From CAYRPN01 sp964426135 (lineage in GTDB: Bacteria; Planctomycetota; Phycisphaerae; Phycisphaerales; Phycisphaeraceae): 64,000 nt of DNA. Both the position numbers and the translations under genes were made by a program. Below are positions 7,914 to 16,438 of this stretch, in pieces; position 1 is the stretch's first letter; each line of letters opens with the position of its first letter. The stretch is from the NCBI GenBank assembly GCA_964426135.1, contig CAYRPN010000003.1:27052-91051 (forward strand), read 5' to 3'. A model generated the notes under the pieces. That model was not told where the DNA came from and searched no databases. It saw only the letters and a program-made list of their open reading frames with translations.

Positions 7914-8777
7914 TCACGGGATCTCCACCTTCAACGACGCCGGCGGCCGGCCCAGCGGTGCCTCACGAAACGCCAGAAGCAGGGGCGTGTCCGCTTCCAG
8001 CAGTGCGACGTGACCGTCGAAAAGCCCCGCGTTGGCTGCGCGGTTGTGAACGTAGTGCACGTGCTGGCCCGTGCGGTTGATGTAATGCCACTGCTCGAAC
8101 ATCGGATTGCCCGGCGAAGCGGGGGCCTGGAACACATTGAGCTGAGCGCTGTCACCGAGCGCCAGACTGCGGGCCGGGTCGATCAATTGGCGCAGCTTGA
8201 TGGGGCCGCCGACATTGTTCATGAACTTCTCAGCGGCGCCGTAGGTCGTCCAGTTGGTCGTGAACTTCGGCTTGTATTTCGGGCTGGCCAGCGCGAAGGA
8301 AGGGCAAATCTCCACCGAGTCCGGATCTTCGTAGTAGCGGAACAGCCGGCCGCGCTTGCGGTCGAGAATGCGCTGGCCCTCCGCGGCGGGCCCGCCTTGT
8401 GCCTCGAAGCCGAACCACCAGAGATCTCCCTGGCCCGCGATGGCTTCGCAGGCGGGGAACATGGAATCGCGGTTGTCGCCCAGGTACGTGAGCAGGGCGG
8501 TGGTCATCTGGCGGAGGTTGGAGCCGCAGATCACGCGCTGAGCCGTGTGGCGTGAGGCGCCCAGCGCCGGCAGCAGAATGCCGATGAGCGCGACGATGAT
8601 GGAGACGACGATGAGTAGTTCGATGAGCGTGAAGGCGCGTAGCCGCGTCAATCCGTGACGCGAATCGCCGGTCACAGGCGGAGCCGCGCTGGTTGCGCGG
8701 CTCCGCCCGTGGTGGCCAGCGAGCGTCGTTCTCGCGACGCTCGTACTCACTTTGCTTCCGTGCCTCATCCGCCCCAT
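7914..8777 (-). CDS. Prepilin-type pseudopilin of the H-X9-DG class, second gene of the riboswitch operon
   Basis: 287-residue secreted or pilus-like protein. A type IV prepilin signal, AFTLIELLIVVS, is at about 48-59 followed by a hydrophobic stalk; the residue before the cleavage Phe is Ala rather than the usual Gly. The planctomycete H-X9-DG motif appears as HNRAANAGLFDG near the C-terminus. The chosen ATG at 8777 begins one base after the stop of the PEP-CTERM gene, so the two are almost certainly cotranscribed and translationally coupled. This gives a long pre-leader (about 48 residues), so a later start is possible. No secretion-system genes are nearby. Confidence 0.82.
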   Translation of the reverse strand: MGRMRHGSKVSTSVARTTLAGHHGRSRATSAAPPVTGDSRHGLTRLRAFTLIELLIVVSIIVALIGILLPALGASRHTAQRVICGSNLRQMTTALLTYLGDNRDSMFPACEAIAGQGDLWWFGFEAQGGPAAEGQRILDRKRGRLFRYYEDPDSVEICPSFALASPKYKPKFTTNWTTYGAAEKFMNNVGGPIKLRQLIDPARSLALGDSAQLNVFQAPASPGNPMFEQWHYINRTGQHVHYVHNRAANAGLFDGHVALLEADTPLLLAFREAPLGRPPASLKVEIP

Positions 8778-8778
8778 G

Positions 8779-9903
8779 TCAGTGCCCGTCGAATGTTCGT
8801 TGCGACGCCCGATCGTCGTTCGTTCGTGCGACACACTTGCGATGATCCGTTGTGCCGCGCGACCGTCGTGTGAAGACCAGCGCGGCCAGCCCCAGCGTGA
8901 ACATCGCCGTCGGTTCGGGAACCGGCGCTGTTTGCGTCACGGTTACGAGTCTCGTCAGGTCCGCCGTTTGCCCGGAACGGTCGATGAAGAGCAGTTCGTC
9001 GGTCAGCGGATCGATAGCCAGGCCGCCGGTGATATTGAAGTTGGTGGGGCCTGCAAAGATGTCCTCGGTGAGGTCGCCGAAGAATGTTTCCGCGATGGTG
9101 GCGCCTGCGCGGAGCACGCCGATGCCGGTCTGACTGCCGAAGAACAGATCGCCGTCGCTGTTGACCGCGAGCGAGTTGGCGCCGTTGGTCGGTGCGGTGC
9201 CCAGTTCAACCACGGCAGGGGAGGGCGATTGCAGATCGGCTGCGGAGATGAAATAGAAGGTCGCTTCGCCTGATGGAAAGATTGAGCGAAACGTGCTGAT
9301 GTAGAGATTGCCGAGTTCATCGAACACGAGGCCGCCGCTGAACTCGCCGGGAGCGAGTTCCTGCTTGAGCACATCGTGCGTGGCGGTGACGGGATCGATC
9401 GCGACAATCTGCGTGGCGTTGAAGGTGAACGTGGTGGTGTCGAAGAAAGCATTCATGCCCGCGAACGAACCATCGGGCGATCCCGCAAGACTGAAGATGT
9501 TGGCGGTGTCGAGCGTCGAGATCTCGACGGTCGCGCCGCTGTTCAGGTCCACATGCAGCACACCGCCGTCGGTGAAACCCATGGAGATCGCGGCTGTTCC
9601 GTGATTGGGCGACGTGGCGAAATCGCCTTCGAATCCACGCAGTCCGCCGGCGAACGCGGACTCGATTCCGCTGAAGCGAAGTTGCCACTCGTCGTTGCCG
9701 CCGGCATCCTGACCTAGACGATAAATCGAATCGCCCGTGTGCAGGTAAAGGTGGTTCTGGCTGAAGCCCAGGCCGTATTCGGCGAAGGGCGAACTCGAAT
9801 CCAGCGGCGGCAACACCACGGCCAACGCCGCTTCGCCGCCCGCCAGCCACGCGCCCAGAATCGCGCAGCATCTCCAACTCTTCCGAAACGAATGACGCAA
9901 CAT
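8779..9903 (-). CDS. Secreted PEP-CTERM protein, propeller-like, behind a cobalamin riboswitch
   Basis: 374-residue exported protein: signal peptide (about 1-28, ending AALAVV), a body of strand-rich repeats (LYLHTGDSIYRL, GNLYISTF, GDLFFGSQ, DELLFID) that look like beta-propeller blades, and a PEP-CTERM sorting signal VPEPTAMFTLGLAALVFTRR near 328. About 24 further residues follow the basic cluster, which is unusual for this signal. ATG at 9903 has GGGAG upstream. A cobalamin riboswitch lies about 255 bases upstream in the same orientation. The role is inferred: a surface protein repressed by B12 is most simply a B12 or cobinamide binder, by analogy with the Bacteroides propeller lipoprotein BtuG. 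No homology to BtuG is claimed. Confidence 0.8.
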   Translation of the reverse strand: MLRHSFRKSWRCCAILGAWLAGGEAALAVVLPPLDSSSPFAEYGLGFSQNHLYLHTGDSIYRLGQDAGGNDEWQLRFSGIESAFAGGLRGFEGDFATSPNHGTAAISMGFTDGGVLHVDLNSGATVEISTLDTANIFSLAGSPDGSFAGMNAFFDTTTFTFNATQIVAIDPVTATHDVLKQELAPGEFSGGLVFDELGNLYISTFRSIFPSGEATFYFISAADLQSPSPAVVELGTAPTNGANSLAVNSDGDLFFGSQTGIGVLRAGATIAETFFGDLTEDIFAGPTNFNITGGLAIDPLTDELLFIDRSGQTADLTRLVTVTQTAPVPEPTAMFTLGLAALVFTRRSRGTTDHRKCVARTNDDRASQRTFDGH

Positions 9904-9914
9904 GTGACACTCCC

Positions 9915-9935
9915 GGCTCTGTTTCGCGCAGAGCC
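9915..9935 (-). promoter_or_regulatory. Hairpin directly upstream of the PEP-CTERM ribosome binding site
   Basis: On the minus strand GGCTCTG-CGCGAAA-CAGAGCC forms a 7-base-pair stem that ends at the GGGAG Shine-Dalgarno (9910-9914). Just before it, ACACC and GGTGT can form another small stem. These could be part of the riboswitch expression platform or a translation-control hairpin; neither is shown. Confidence 0.4.
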
Positions 9936-10018
9936 ACACCCCTGAAGGTGTTGGACATGTCCTTGCGATGGGTGGGGATCGGGGCTTCGTCAAGACGATT
10001 TCAAGTTCCGTCGCGTTG

Positions 10019-10068
10019 GAAGAAGGGGCTTCATCCCGCTTCTTGACGCGACGACTTGATAAGTCGTC
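10019..10068. repeat. Two adjacent short palindromes between riboswitch and gene
   Basis: GAAGAAGGGGCTTCATCCCG forms one imperfect hairpin, and GACGACTTGATAAGTCGTC (10050-10068) is a near-perfect palindrome. They lie in the leader of the B12-regulated operon. They may be a dispersed palindrome inserted there, or leader structure. Confidence 0.5.
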
Positions 10069-10158
10069 CTACGGAGCCGAGCCGGCAGGGGGCCTAGACC
10101 AGGGGAAACGAATAGACCTTGCCCGCCGGGTCCCAAACCGCGAGGACCACGGGCGTGC

Positions 10159-10368
10159 AACAGGCAGGTCTTCCGGCTTAGGGCACCGATCCGTCAGCCT
10201 TCCCGATCGAACAATCGATCAGTGGCGTTTGCGACGAATCAGTTGCTGGCGACGATTCACCAGCCACCCATCACGGCGGCGCGACCGCGGGAGATTCGAG
10301 ACGTTCGTCGTCTCACACTCCACTTCCCTTTTCACCCACGCCGCTGGCTGCGGCGAGGGCACCTGTCG
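10159..10368 (-). ncRNA. Cobalamin riboswitch
   Basis: Read on the minus strand, the RF00174 landmarks occur in order with normal spacing: ACAGGTGCCC (10366), GGGTGAAAAGGGAA (about 10338-10325), GCAACTG (about 10246), GCCACTG and GGGAAGGC (about 10225-10196), then AGCCGGAAGACCTGCC (about 10178-10163) and TGTT closing P1 with the 5' ACAGG. It faces the PEP-CTERM/pseudopilin operon; no other minus-strand gene lies downstream before 7914. Adenosyl- or other cobalamin binding should lower expression. Confidence 0.92.
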
Positions 10369-10478
10369 AACGATCGGAATGTAACGCAGAGGAGCACGGC
10401 TCGCAAGAGCTGAAAAACGGAAATGAATCACAACTTGTCGACTTGGCCGTCCAATCCCTTCTCTCACCGGGAGACGGG

Positions 10479-10600
10479 TAGATTCTGACACTGTCACTGC
10501 TGCGCACGGCGCACAGAAGTGTGCATCGGAGAAGTCAGAATAGTGAATGCAAAAGTCAGTAGCGGCGGGAGCGTCGATTTCTGACTTTTGCATTTTGACT
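10479..10600. repeat. Dispersed repeat, family J copy 2
   Basis: It begins TAGATTCTGACACTGTCACT and contains GCGCACGGCGCACAGAAGTG and AGTGAATGCAAAAGTCAG. It is the reverse complement of the two halves of copy 1 near 1873-2224, here without the family C insertion. Confidence 0.7.
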
Positions 10601-10624
10601 TGGGACCCCCTGAACAACCCAAGA

Positions 10625-10705
10625 AGTCTCGCGCAAAGGCGCAAAGCTCGCGAAGAAACGCCTCGAACTTTGCGTGCTCTGCGCCTTGGCGCGCGATGCT
10701 CGTCG
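10625..10705. repeat. Inverted repeat, family K copy 1
   Basis: The arms are TCTCGCGCAAAGGCGCAAAG and a TTTGCGTGCTCTGCGCC...CGCGCGA counterpart. A second copy at 40566-40745 is interrupted by a family C element. Confidence 0.65.
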
Positions 10706-10942
10706 GATTCTCAGAGTTCACACTTCACTATTTTGACTTTTCCCGGCTCTGCCGACTTCGGATGAGGGCCGTCCGACCTTGGACTCGCTAAAGCACGCCG
10801 CCTTTCTCCGCGGGCTGGGCATACTTGGTGGTCTTTTTTAGAGATCCATTTCGGGATTGCGTCAGCGCTGACTTCCTGGATTTTGACCTTTGCATTCGGC
10901 ATTCACTGTTTTGACTCTTTGGGCTTGGTGTCCACACGTAAC

Positions 10943-10985
10943 CCGGCCCTCACCCCTGCCCTCTACCGGCGGGAGAGAGGGCCGG
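10943..10985. repeat. Short family D-like palindrome
   Basis: CGGCCCTCACCCCTGCCCTC followed by GGCGGGAGAGAGGGCCG resembles the inner arms of the nested repeat at 3921-4106. Confidence 0.5.
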
Positions 10986-11153
10986 TGCAACGCCGCGATG
11001 CGGCGTCGCGCGTTCAACGTGCAGCCCGGCCTGCGTCATTCCGCCACAGCGATTGCGATGCCGACTTGCGAACCATGAACAAAACGCAACAATGCCGACT
11101 CGACTCTCGGTCGGCACTGCGGCCGACCGCTGTTTTACGACAGGTGACACACG

Positions 11154-11957
11154 ATGCTCGACGCATTGCTTAGCGCCATTCAGAAACCGCTCAACTACGT
11201 GCGCGGCACGCAGGTCTGGGGCTCGATCTTTCGCCACGGCATTCCGCGCGACCGACGCACGCGCGTCATGGCGATCATGAGCAACGTCTTCCTTCACCTG
11301 CACCCGGTCGCGGTGCGAAAGAGCGGCATCCGCCTCTCCTTCACCTGGTGCATGGGCGGGCTGACGTTCTTCCTCTTCCTCGCGGAGACGATCACCGGCG
11401 TGCTGCTGATGTTCTACTACCGCCCGGTGGTGGAATATGCGTACATGGACGTCATCCGCATGCGCGCCGCGATGACGCTGGGCCTGTTGCGTGAAATGCA
11501 TCGGTGGGGGGCCCACGCGATGATCATCGCGATCTGGCTGCACATGATGCGCGTGTTCCTGACGGGCAGCTACAAGCCGCCGCGCGAGTTCAACTGGGGC
11601 GTGGGTGTGATTCTGCTGGTGCTGACCATGCTGCTGTCGTTCACCGGTTACCTGCTGCCCTGGGACCAGCTTGCGATCTGGGCCATCACGGTCGGATCGA
11701 ACATGGGCAAGGCCACGCCGTTCGTGGGCCTCGGCGGACCCTTTAGTGATGTGCTGCAACTGCCCGGCGGCATCCCGCTCGTGACCGCCCGCAGCGATGC
11801 GGCGTATCTGCTTCTCGCCGCCACCAGCGTCGGGGAGAATGCGCTGCTGCGCTTTTATGTGTTGCACTGCGTGGCGCTGCCGTTGGCGGCGTCCGTGCTC
11901 ATCGCGATTCACTTCTGGCGCATCCGCAAGGACGGCGGCATCAGTGGCCCGCTGTGA
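11154..11957 (+). CDS. Cytochrome b6-type subunit (N-terminal half of cytochrome b)
   Basis: 267-residue inner-membrane protein carrying the two b hemes of a quinol-cytochrome c reductase. Four heme-ligand histidines are visible: H116 and H130 (MHRWGAH...WLHMMRV), 14 apart, and H238 and H253 (VLHC...IHFWR), 15 apart. The 14/15 spacing is that of b6-type cytochromes. Also present are the PREFNW and LSFTGYLLPWDQ motifs of the quinone-binding region. ATG at 11154 has AGGTGA upstream. The C-terminal half is a separate gene 172 bases downstream. No Rieske gene is adjacent, which is unusual. Confidence 0.92.
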   Translation: MLDALLSAIQKPLNYVRGTQVWGSIFRHGIPRDRRTRVMAIMSNVFLHLHPVAVRKSGIRLSFTWCMGGLTFFLFLAETITGVLLMFYYRPVVEYAYMDVIRMRAAMTLGLLREMHRWGAHAMIIAIWLHMMRVFLTGSYKPPREFNWGVGVILLVLTMLLSFTGYLLPWDQLAIWAITVGSNMGKATPFVGLGGPFSDVLQLPGGIPLVTARSDAAYLLLAATSVGENALLRFYVLHCVALPLAASVLIAIHFWRIRKDGGISGPL

Positions 11958-12001
11958 GCGGAAGAGCGAATAAGGAGCGGGAGAATGGAAGGGGACGGCA
12001 A

Positions 12002-12029
12002 CGTTTAGCGACGGGGCTTGCCCCGCTCC
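12002..12029. repeat. Short hairpin repeat, family G
   Basis: CGTTTAGCGACGGGGCTTGC followed by CCCGCTCC. The same unit (reverse: GGGGCAAGCCCCGTCGCTAA) occurs at 21157-21180, 31438-31466 and 62063-62090, and in interrupted form before 35392. Confidence 0.7.
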
Positions 12030-12129
12030 TGGTGAAACTCAGGATCCAGGACTCAAGACCTAACCCCCAGGATTCAGGACGCTCAAGACTCAGCACTCCC
12101 GACGCCGGACTTACGGACGAGACTCGTCG

Positions 12130-13215
12130 ATGATCGACACATTCAAACATATCGTCAACCAGTTGAGCGTGCCGGAGATCAGTCTCCCGTTCTTCTTCAT
12201 GCCAATCTTCATCCTGATGATGGTGATGTACCGTCATTGGACCAAGCCGGCGATCAGCGCCGCGATTGCACTCGTCTTCTGCGTGGTGTACTTCGGCAGC
12301 ATGGCGATCGATAAGAGCTACTACTCGATTCTCGCCAAGCCTGACAACGTGCCGATCACGCTGATGCTGATTTTCACGGGGCTTTGCCTCTGGGTGGCCT
12401 TTCGCCAGGCGGCGCAGAATGACGCGCTGTTGGAGCAGGGCAAGCCGCTGCCTGAGGCGAACAAGGACGAGAAGGTCCTCTCCTGGCCCGACCTGGTGTA
12501 TACCGAACTCATTTGCCTTGTCATCGCCACGGCTGCCCTGGTGCTCTGGTCCATCCTGCTGCGCGCCCCGCTCGAAGCGCCCGCGAACCAGGCCGGCCCG
12601 CCGAATCCATCCAAAGCTCCGTGGTACTTCCTGGGTCTCCAGGAAATGTTGGTCTATTACGACCCCTGGATGGCAGGCGTGGTGCTGCCGGGCATGATCG
12701 TCACGGGACTGATCATGATGCCGTACGTGGATACGAATCCGAAAGGCAACGGCTACTACACCGTCCGCGAGCGACCGTTCGCTCTGTGGGTCTGGCTCTT
12801 TGGATTCCTCATCCTGTGGGTCGTGCTCATCGTGTTCGGCACGTTCCTGCGCGGACCGAACTGGAACTTCTTCGGCCCGTACGAGCCGTGGAACGCCCAT
12901 ACCCAGGTCCCTCTGACCAACGTCCAGTTCTCCGACTATGTCTGGAACTACGGACTGGGCATGGCGCCGCCCAAGACATCCCTCATCCGCGAAATCCCAG
13001 GCATGGTGTTCATCCTCGGATTCGTCTTTGTGATTCCGATGGTCTTCGCCAAGACGTTGTTCCGGCGAATGTACGAACAGATGGGCTTCATCCGCTATTG
13101 GTTCATGATGATTCACTTCATGGTGCTGGCGTTGCTGCCCCTGAAGATGATCCTGCGCTGGACGATGACGCTCAAGTACTTCGTGTTCCTGCCGGAATAC
13201 AACTTCAATCTGTGA
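12130..13215 (+). CDS. Cytochrome b C-terminal (subunit IV-like) protein with extended N-terminus
   Basis: 361-residue membrane protein. The region after about residue 150 corresponds to subunit IV / cytochrome b C-terminal domain, with the quinol-site signature as SKAPWYFLGLQEML (161-174): APWYF in place of the classical PEWY, so the Glu is missing. Residues 1-95 add about three membrane helices not found in standard 160-residue subunit IV. Further helices lie near 175-200, 225-250 and 300-350. It forms the bc complex with the b6-type protein upstream. A c-type cytochrome and a Rieske protein would be expected but are not seen. Confidence 0.85.
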   Translation: MIDTFKHIVNQLSVPEISLPFFFMPIFILMMVMYRHWTKPAISAAIALVFCVVYFGSMAIDKSYYSILAKPDNVPITLMLIFTGLCLWVAFRQAAQNDALLEQGKPLPEANKDEKVLSWPDLVYTELICLVIATAALVLWSILLRAPLEAPANQAGPPNPSKAPWYFLGLQEMLVYYDPWMAGVVLPGMIVTGLIMMPYVDTNPKGNGYYTVRERPFALWVWLFGFLILWVVLIVFGTFLRGPNWNFFGPYEPWNAHTQVPLTNVQFSDYVWNYGLGMAPPKTSLIREIPGMVFILGFVFVIPMVFAKTLFRRMYEQMGFIRYWFMMIHFMVLALLPLKMILRWTMTLKYFVFLPEYNFNL

Positions 13216-13626
13216 GCGATCATCCAGCCGGCATGCGACGTCTAATCGTGGCGATTCTCCGTCCGGGAGAATCAATGACGGCTTGCCGGCACTCGGCGGC
13301 AGGGGATTCACATGCCACACGATGTGCTGCTTGGCGATTCAATTTTCGATAACGCCGCCTACGTGCCGAATCTATTCCTGATCCTGGGAACGCCCTGTTT
13401 TGCCGCCCCACCGTTGAGTTGAACATAACGTATATTATCGGACGTAAAGGCGGGGCGGTTCGGCGGGGTTTCTAGGGGCGTTTCAACTTCAGCTTTCTGA
13501 TTTTCGATGCTCGAAACGCACCGGCAGCAATCCGCGGTGTTTCAGGAGCCGGTTGCGAGATGGTAATTCCTTGCGCGTCGGTATCATTGCCTTGGCTGCT
13601 CAACTTCCCCAAGCCTGGCGATCATC
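13216..13626. other. Intergenic region, no gene seen
   Basis: I find no convincing coding or RNA feature. An AT-rich spot, CATAACGTATATTATCGG (about 13426-13443), in otherwise GC-rich DNA could hold a promoter for the downstream gene, but no clear -35 partner at normal spacing was identified. Confidence 0.4.
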
Positions 13627-14496
13627 ATGGCTGCATCTTCCCGACGTCACTGGTTCTGGGTGCTGTTCTGGGTTTCGACGTTCTATGGCGTCCTGTTCAT
13701 CGCGCTTTTTCTGGCGGGCTTCCGATTCAGTTTTTTCTGGGATGACGACACGGATGAACCGGTGAAAGGCGTCGCTGCCGCGGGCGATGGCGGCAACCGA
13801 CCGTCCGGCATCGAAGGCAACGCCGACGCCACGACGGGCGGGCCAGCGCCGACCAGCGTCGACGTCAAGGGGCTGATCGAGGCCGGCCTCGCTGAGAATG
13901 CCCGCCTGTCCGACGAGGAGAAATTGCGGCGACTGGAAACCAAGACCGCCGAGATCAACCGGATCAAGCCGGAGAACCTGAAGTCGGCGACCGAGTGGGT
14001 TGAGTCGCTGGGCGGATCGAAGAAAGATCGCGCGTATGAGCCGCGCGCGGATGCGAAGATCGACTGGGATCCGGACACGATTCAGCCGTACGCCGAGGTG
14101 CGCAAGTTCGACACCGATTCATCGACGTTCCACGCGATGAAGAAGCTGACGAACAAGAAAAGCCAAACTGTTTACGTGACGATCTATGTCGACAAGGACG
14201 GCAACGCTCTCAAGAGCGTGACGCTCGAGGCGCACATGTCGCCGGAGGATCTTCGCCTTTACAAGCTCAGTCAGATGGCGGAGAAGCACCAGGGTTTCAA
14301 GACGCTGTTCGACGCAGCGAGGCGAATGGCGCAGGAACGCGTGGACCGCGCCGAGGCGAGAAAAGACAAGGGCGGCGAAAGCCGTTCAACTCCGCCGGCC
14401 GATGACAAGCGATCTGTCGATCCCGCGAAGACTCCGGAGAAGGCCACCCCCCTGCCTCCGGTTTCGCCCCAGGGCGCCGAACCCGCGCAGCCTTGA
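13627..14496 (+). CDS. Hypothetical membrane-anchored protein
   Basis: I do not recognise this 289-residue protein. It has one N-terminal membrane segment (about 9-32, WFWVLFWVSTFYGVLFIALF) preceded by SRRH, which suggests the bulk is outside the cytoplasm or tethered to the membrane. An acidic and Gly-rich linker (40-80) is followed by a soluble, charged region (85-240) with a possible helix around 90-130, then a Lys/Pro/Ser-rich tail. It is transcribed towards guaB (convergent, 18 bases apart). Confidence 0.75.
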   Translation: MAASSRRHWFWVLFWVSTFYGVLFIALFLAGFRFSFFWDDDTDEPVKGVAAAGDGGNRPSGIEGNADATTGGPAPTSVDVKGLIEAGLAENARLSDEEKLRRLETKTAEINRIKPENLKSATEWVESLGGSKKDRAYEPRADAKIDWDPDTIQPYAEVRKFDTDSSTFHAMKKLTNKKSQTVYVTIYVDKDGNALKSVTLEAHMSPEDLRLYKLSQMAEKHQGFKTLFDAARRMAQERVDRAEARKDKGGESRSTPPADDKRSVDPAKTPEKATPLPPVSPQGAEPAQP

Positions 14497-14514
14497 CGAC
14501 GAAGCCGGTATTTC

Positions 14515-16101
14515 TCACTTCTCTTCCGTGCGATACTCCGCCGAGTAGTTCGGGCTTTCTTTCGTGATCGTGATGTTGTGCGGATGCGATTCAGTCAGGC
14601 CCGCGCCGCTGATCCTGCAGAAGCGCGCGTTCTTGCGAAGCTGGTCCACGGTTGGCGTGCCGCAGTAGCCCATGCCTGCCTTGAGCCCGCCCACCAGTTG
14701 ATACACGAAATCACTCAGCGGGCCGCGATACGGCACGCGCCCTTCCACGCCCTCGGGCACCAGTTTTTTCTTTTCCGTCGTGCCGCTCTGGCGATAGCGA
14801 TCCGCGCTGCCCGCCATCATGGCGCCTTCGCTGCCCATGCCGCGATACGTTTTGTATCGTCGCCCGCCGTGGATGATCGATTCGCCGGGGCTTTCGTCGA
14901 GACCGGCAAAGAGCGAGCCGAGCATCACCGCCGAGGCTCCGATGGCCACCGCCTTGGTGATGTCGCCGCTGTGCCGGATGCCGCCGTCGGCGATGACGGG
15001 GACGCCCGCCGGCGCGGCGGATTTCAGGGCATTCATGATCGCGGTGATCTGCGGCACGCCCACGCCGCTGACGATGCGCGTCGTGCAGATCGAGCCGGGG
15101 CCGATGCCCACCTTCACCGCATCGACGCCGGCCTCGATCAGGTCGGCGGCGCCTTCAGCCGTGGCGATGTTGCCGGCAATCACGTCGATATCCCATTTCT
15201 GCTTGATCGTGCGCACCGTGTCGATCACGTTCTTGCTGTGGCCGTGCGCCGTATCGACGATGATCAGATCCACCTCCGCCTTGATCAGCGCTTCGACACG
15301 GTCGTACTGATGCACGCCCACAGCCGCACCCACGCGCAGCCGGCCGCGCGAATCGCGGCAGGCGCGGGGGAACTGCTCGTACTTGTCGATGTCCCGCATG
15401 GTGATCAGGCCGTGGAGTTGGTTGTCCTTGTCCACCAGCAGGAGCTTCTCGATCTTCTCGCGGTAGAGAATCTTCGCGGCTTCCTCCAGCGTGGTGCCCG
15501 GCGGCGCGGTGACCAGGCGTTCCTTGGTCATCACCTCGCGAATGGGCTGATCGTCGTTGGGGAGGAATCGCATGTCCCGGCGAGTGAGAATGCCGACGAC
15601 GCGGCCGCGCCGGCCGTTCTTCTGCGCCACGCCCTTGCCGGCATCCCCGGGGGCGCCGGGGGCGCCGCCTTCGACGATGGGAATGCCCGACACGTTCTGC
15701 TCGCGCATCAGCCGGCGGGCTTCGGCGACAGGCGCATCGGGCGTGAGTGTGACGGGATCGGTGATGACGCCGTTGGCCGAGCGCTTCACCTTGATCACTT
15801 CGCGCACCTGCCCATCGGGCGAGAGGTTCTTGTGAATCACGCCCAGTCCCCCCTCCGCCGCCAGCGCGATCGCCAGCGACGCTTCCGTCACCGTATCCAT
15901 CGGCGCTGAGAGCAGCGGAATGTTCAGCCGGATGCGCCGCGTGAGCTGCGTGGAGGTGTCCGCCTCGGCAGGCACAAAGTCGCTGCGGGCCGGCAACAGC
16001 AGCACGTCATCGAAGGTGAGCGCGTCGTAGATGATCCGGGAAGCCTCCGCGTCGGCGGAACCATCGGAGGCGAGACGTGACGAGTGAAGGTTGGCTGCCA
16101 T
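14515..16101 (-). CDS. guaB: Inosine-5'-monophosphate dehydrogenase
   Basis: Oxidises IMP to XMP with NAD+, the first committed step of GMP synthesis. Of its 528 residues, the barrel starts at [17 protein letters not shown]. Two CBS domains (about 115-245) interrupt it, and the catalytic loop [16 protein letters not shown] carries the active-site Cys. [12 protein letters not shown] and [10 protein letters not shown] are also present. It is slightly longer than usual (about 490) because of a Gly/Ala-rich insertion ([17 protein letters not shown]) inside the first CBS domain and an N-terminal extension. It is transcribed alone. Confidence 0.97.
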   Translation of the reverse strand: MAANLHSSRLASDGSADAEASRIIYDALTFDDVLLLPARSDFVPAEADTSTQLTRRIRLNIPLLSAPMDTVTEASLAIALAAEGGLGVIHKNLSPDGQVREVIKVKRSANGVITDPVTLTPDAPVAEARRLMREQNVSGIPIVEGGAPGAPGDAGKGVAQKNGRRGRVVGILTRRDMRFLPNDDQPIREVMTKERLVTAPPGTTLEEAAKILYREKIEKLLLVDKDNQLHGLITMRDIDKYEQFPRACRDSRGRLRVGAAVGVHQYDRVEALIKAEVDLIIVDTAHGHSKNVIDTVRTIKQKWDIDVIAGNIATAEGAADLIEAGVDAVKVGIGPGSICTTRIVSGVGVPQITAIMNALKSAAPAGVPVIADGGIRHSGDITKAVAIGASAVMLGSLFAGLDESPGESIIHGGRRYKTYRGMGSEGAMMAGSADRYRQSGTTEKKKLVPEGVEGRVPYRGPLSDFVYQLVGGLKAGMGYCGTPTVDQLRKNARFCRISGAGLTESHPHNITITKESPNYSAEYRTEEK

Positions 16102-16158
16102 GTACCATGATTAACTCTTGGTGAACTGTGCGTCAAGCTGCGCGGAGCGGCGAACTGT

Positions 16159-16338
16159 GCCGTTAGCCCCCGGCTCCGCCGGGGGTCGTGCGGTCGTCGC
16201 GTGATCGTCGCGTGGAGTCCACGGTTCGATGACGATCGAGATTCGGACGTTGCGATGCGGATGCGTTCGTACGGGCTTGGCCGTTCGTTCGTCATGTCTC
16301 TGGTTTCGCTCCCCCGGCGGAGCCGGGGGCTAACGGGC
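16159..16338. repeat. Long-range inverted repeat, family L copy 1
   Basis: The arms CCGTTAGCCCCCGGCTCCGC (16159 on) and CGGAGCCGGGGGCTAACGG (ending 16338) are about 125 bases apart. Each arm also forms its own hairpin. It occupies most of the divergent guaB-ilvD spacer, which shows nothing else. Relatives are at 36477-36602 and 49053-49081. Confidence 0.75.
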
Positions 16339-16438
16339 GACGCCTTGCACCGCACCTCCGGCTTTTCCCGATCCGCGCGAAGCGGCGCACTCTGCTACAC
16401 TCTTTCGCCCTGAATCGAGCCACATACGGAGTTCACCC

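Larger units (their letters stand above)
10369..11153. other. Gene-free stretch with several dispersed repeats
   Basis: Between the riboswitch and the cytochrome b gene I see no credible gene. It contains family J sequence (10479-10600, plus TTTTGACTTTT pieces at about 10730 and 10905), family K (10625-10705) and a family D fragment (10943-10985). Part of it may carry the promoters of the riboswitch operon and of the cytochrome genes. Confidence 0.6.

Noticed and set aside
10085..10160. A short minus-strand frame directly after the riboswitch (GTG start, 18 codons)
   Set aside because: No ribosome binding site and no known leader peptide; such short frames are expected by chance in this composition.
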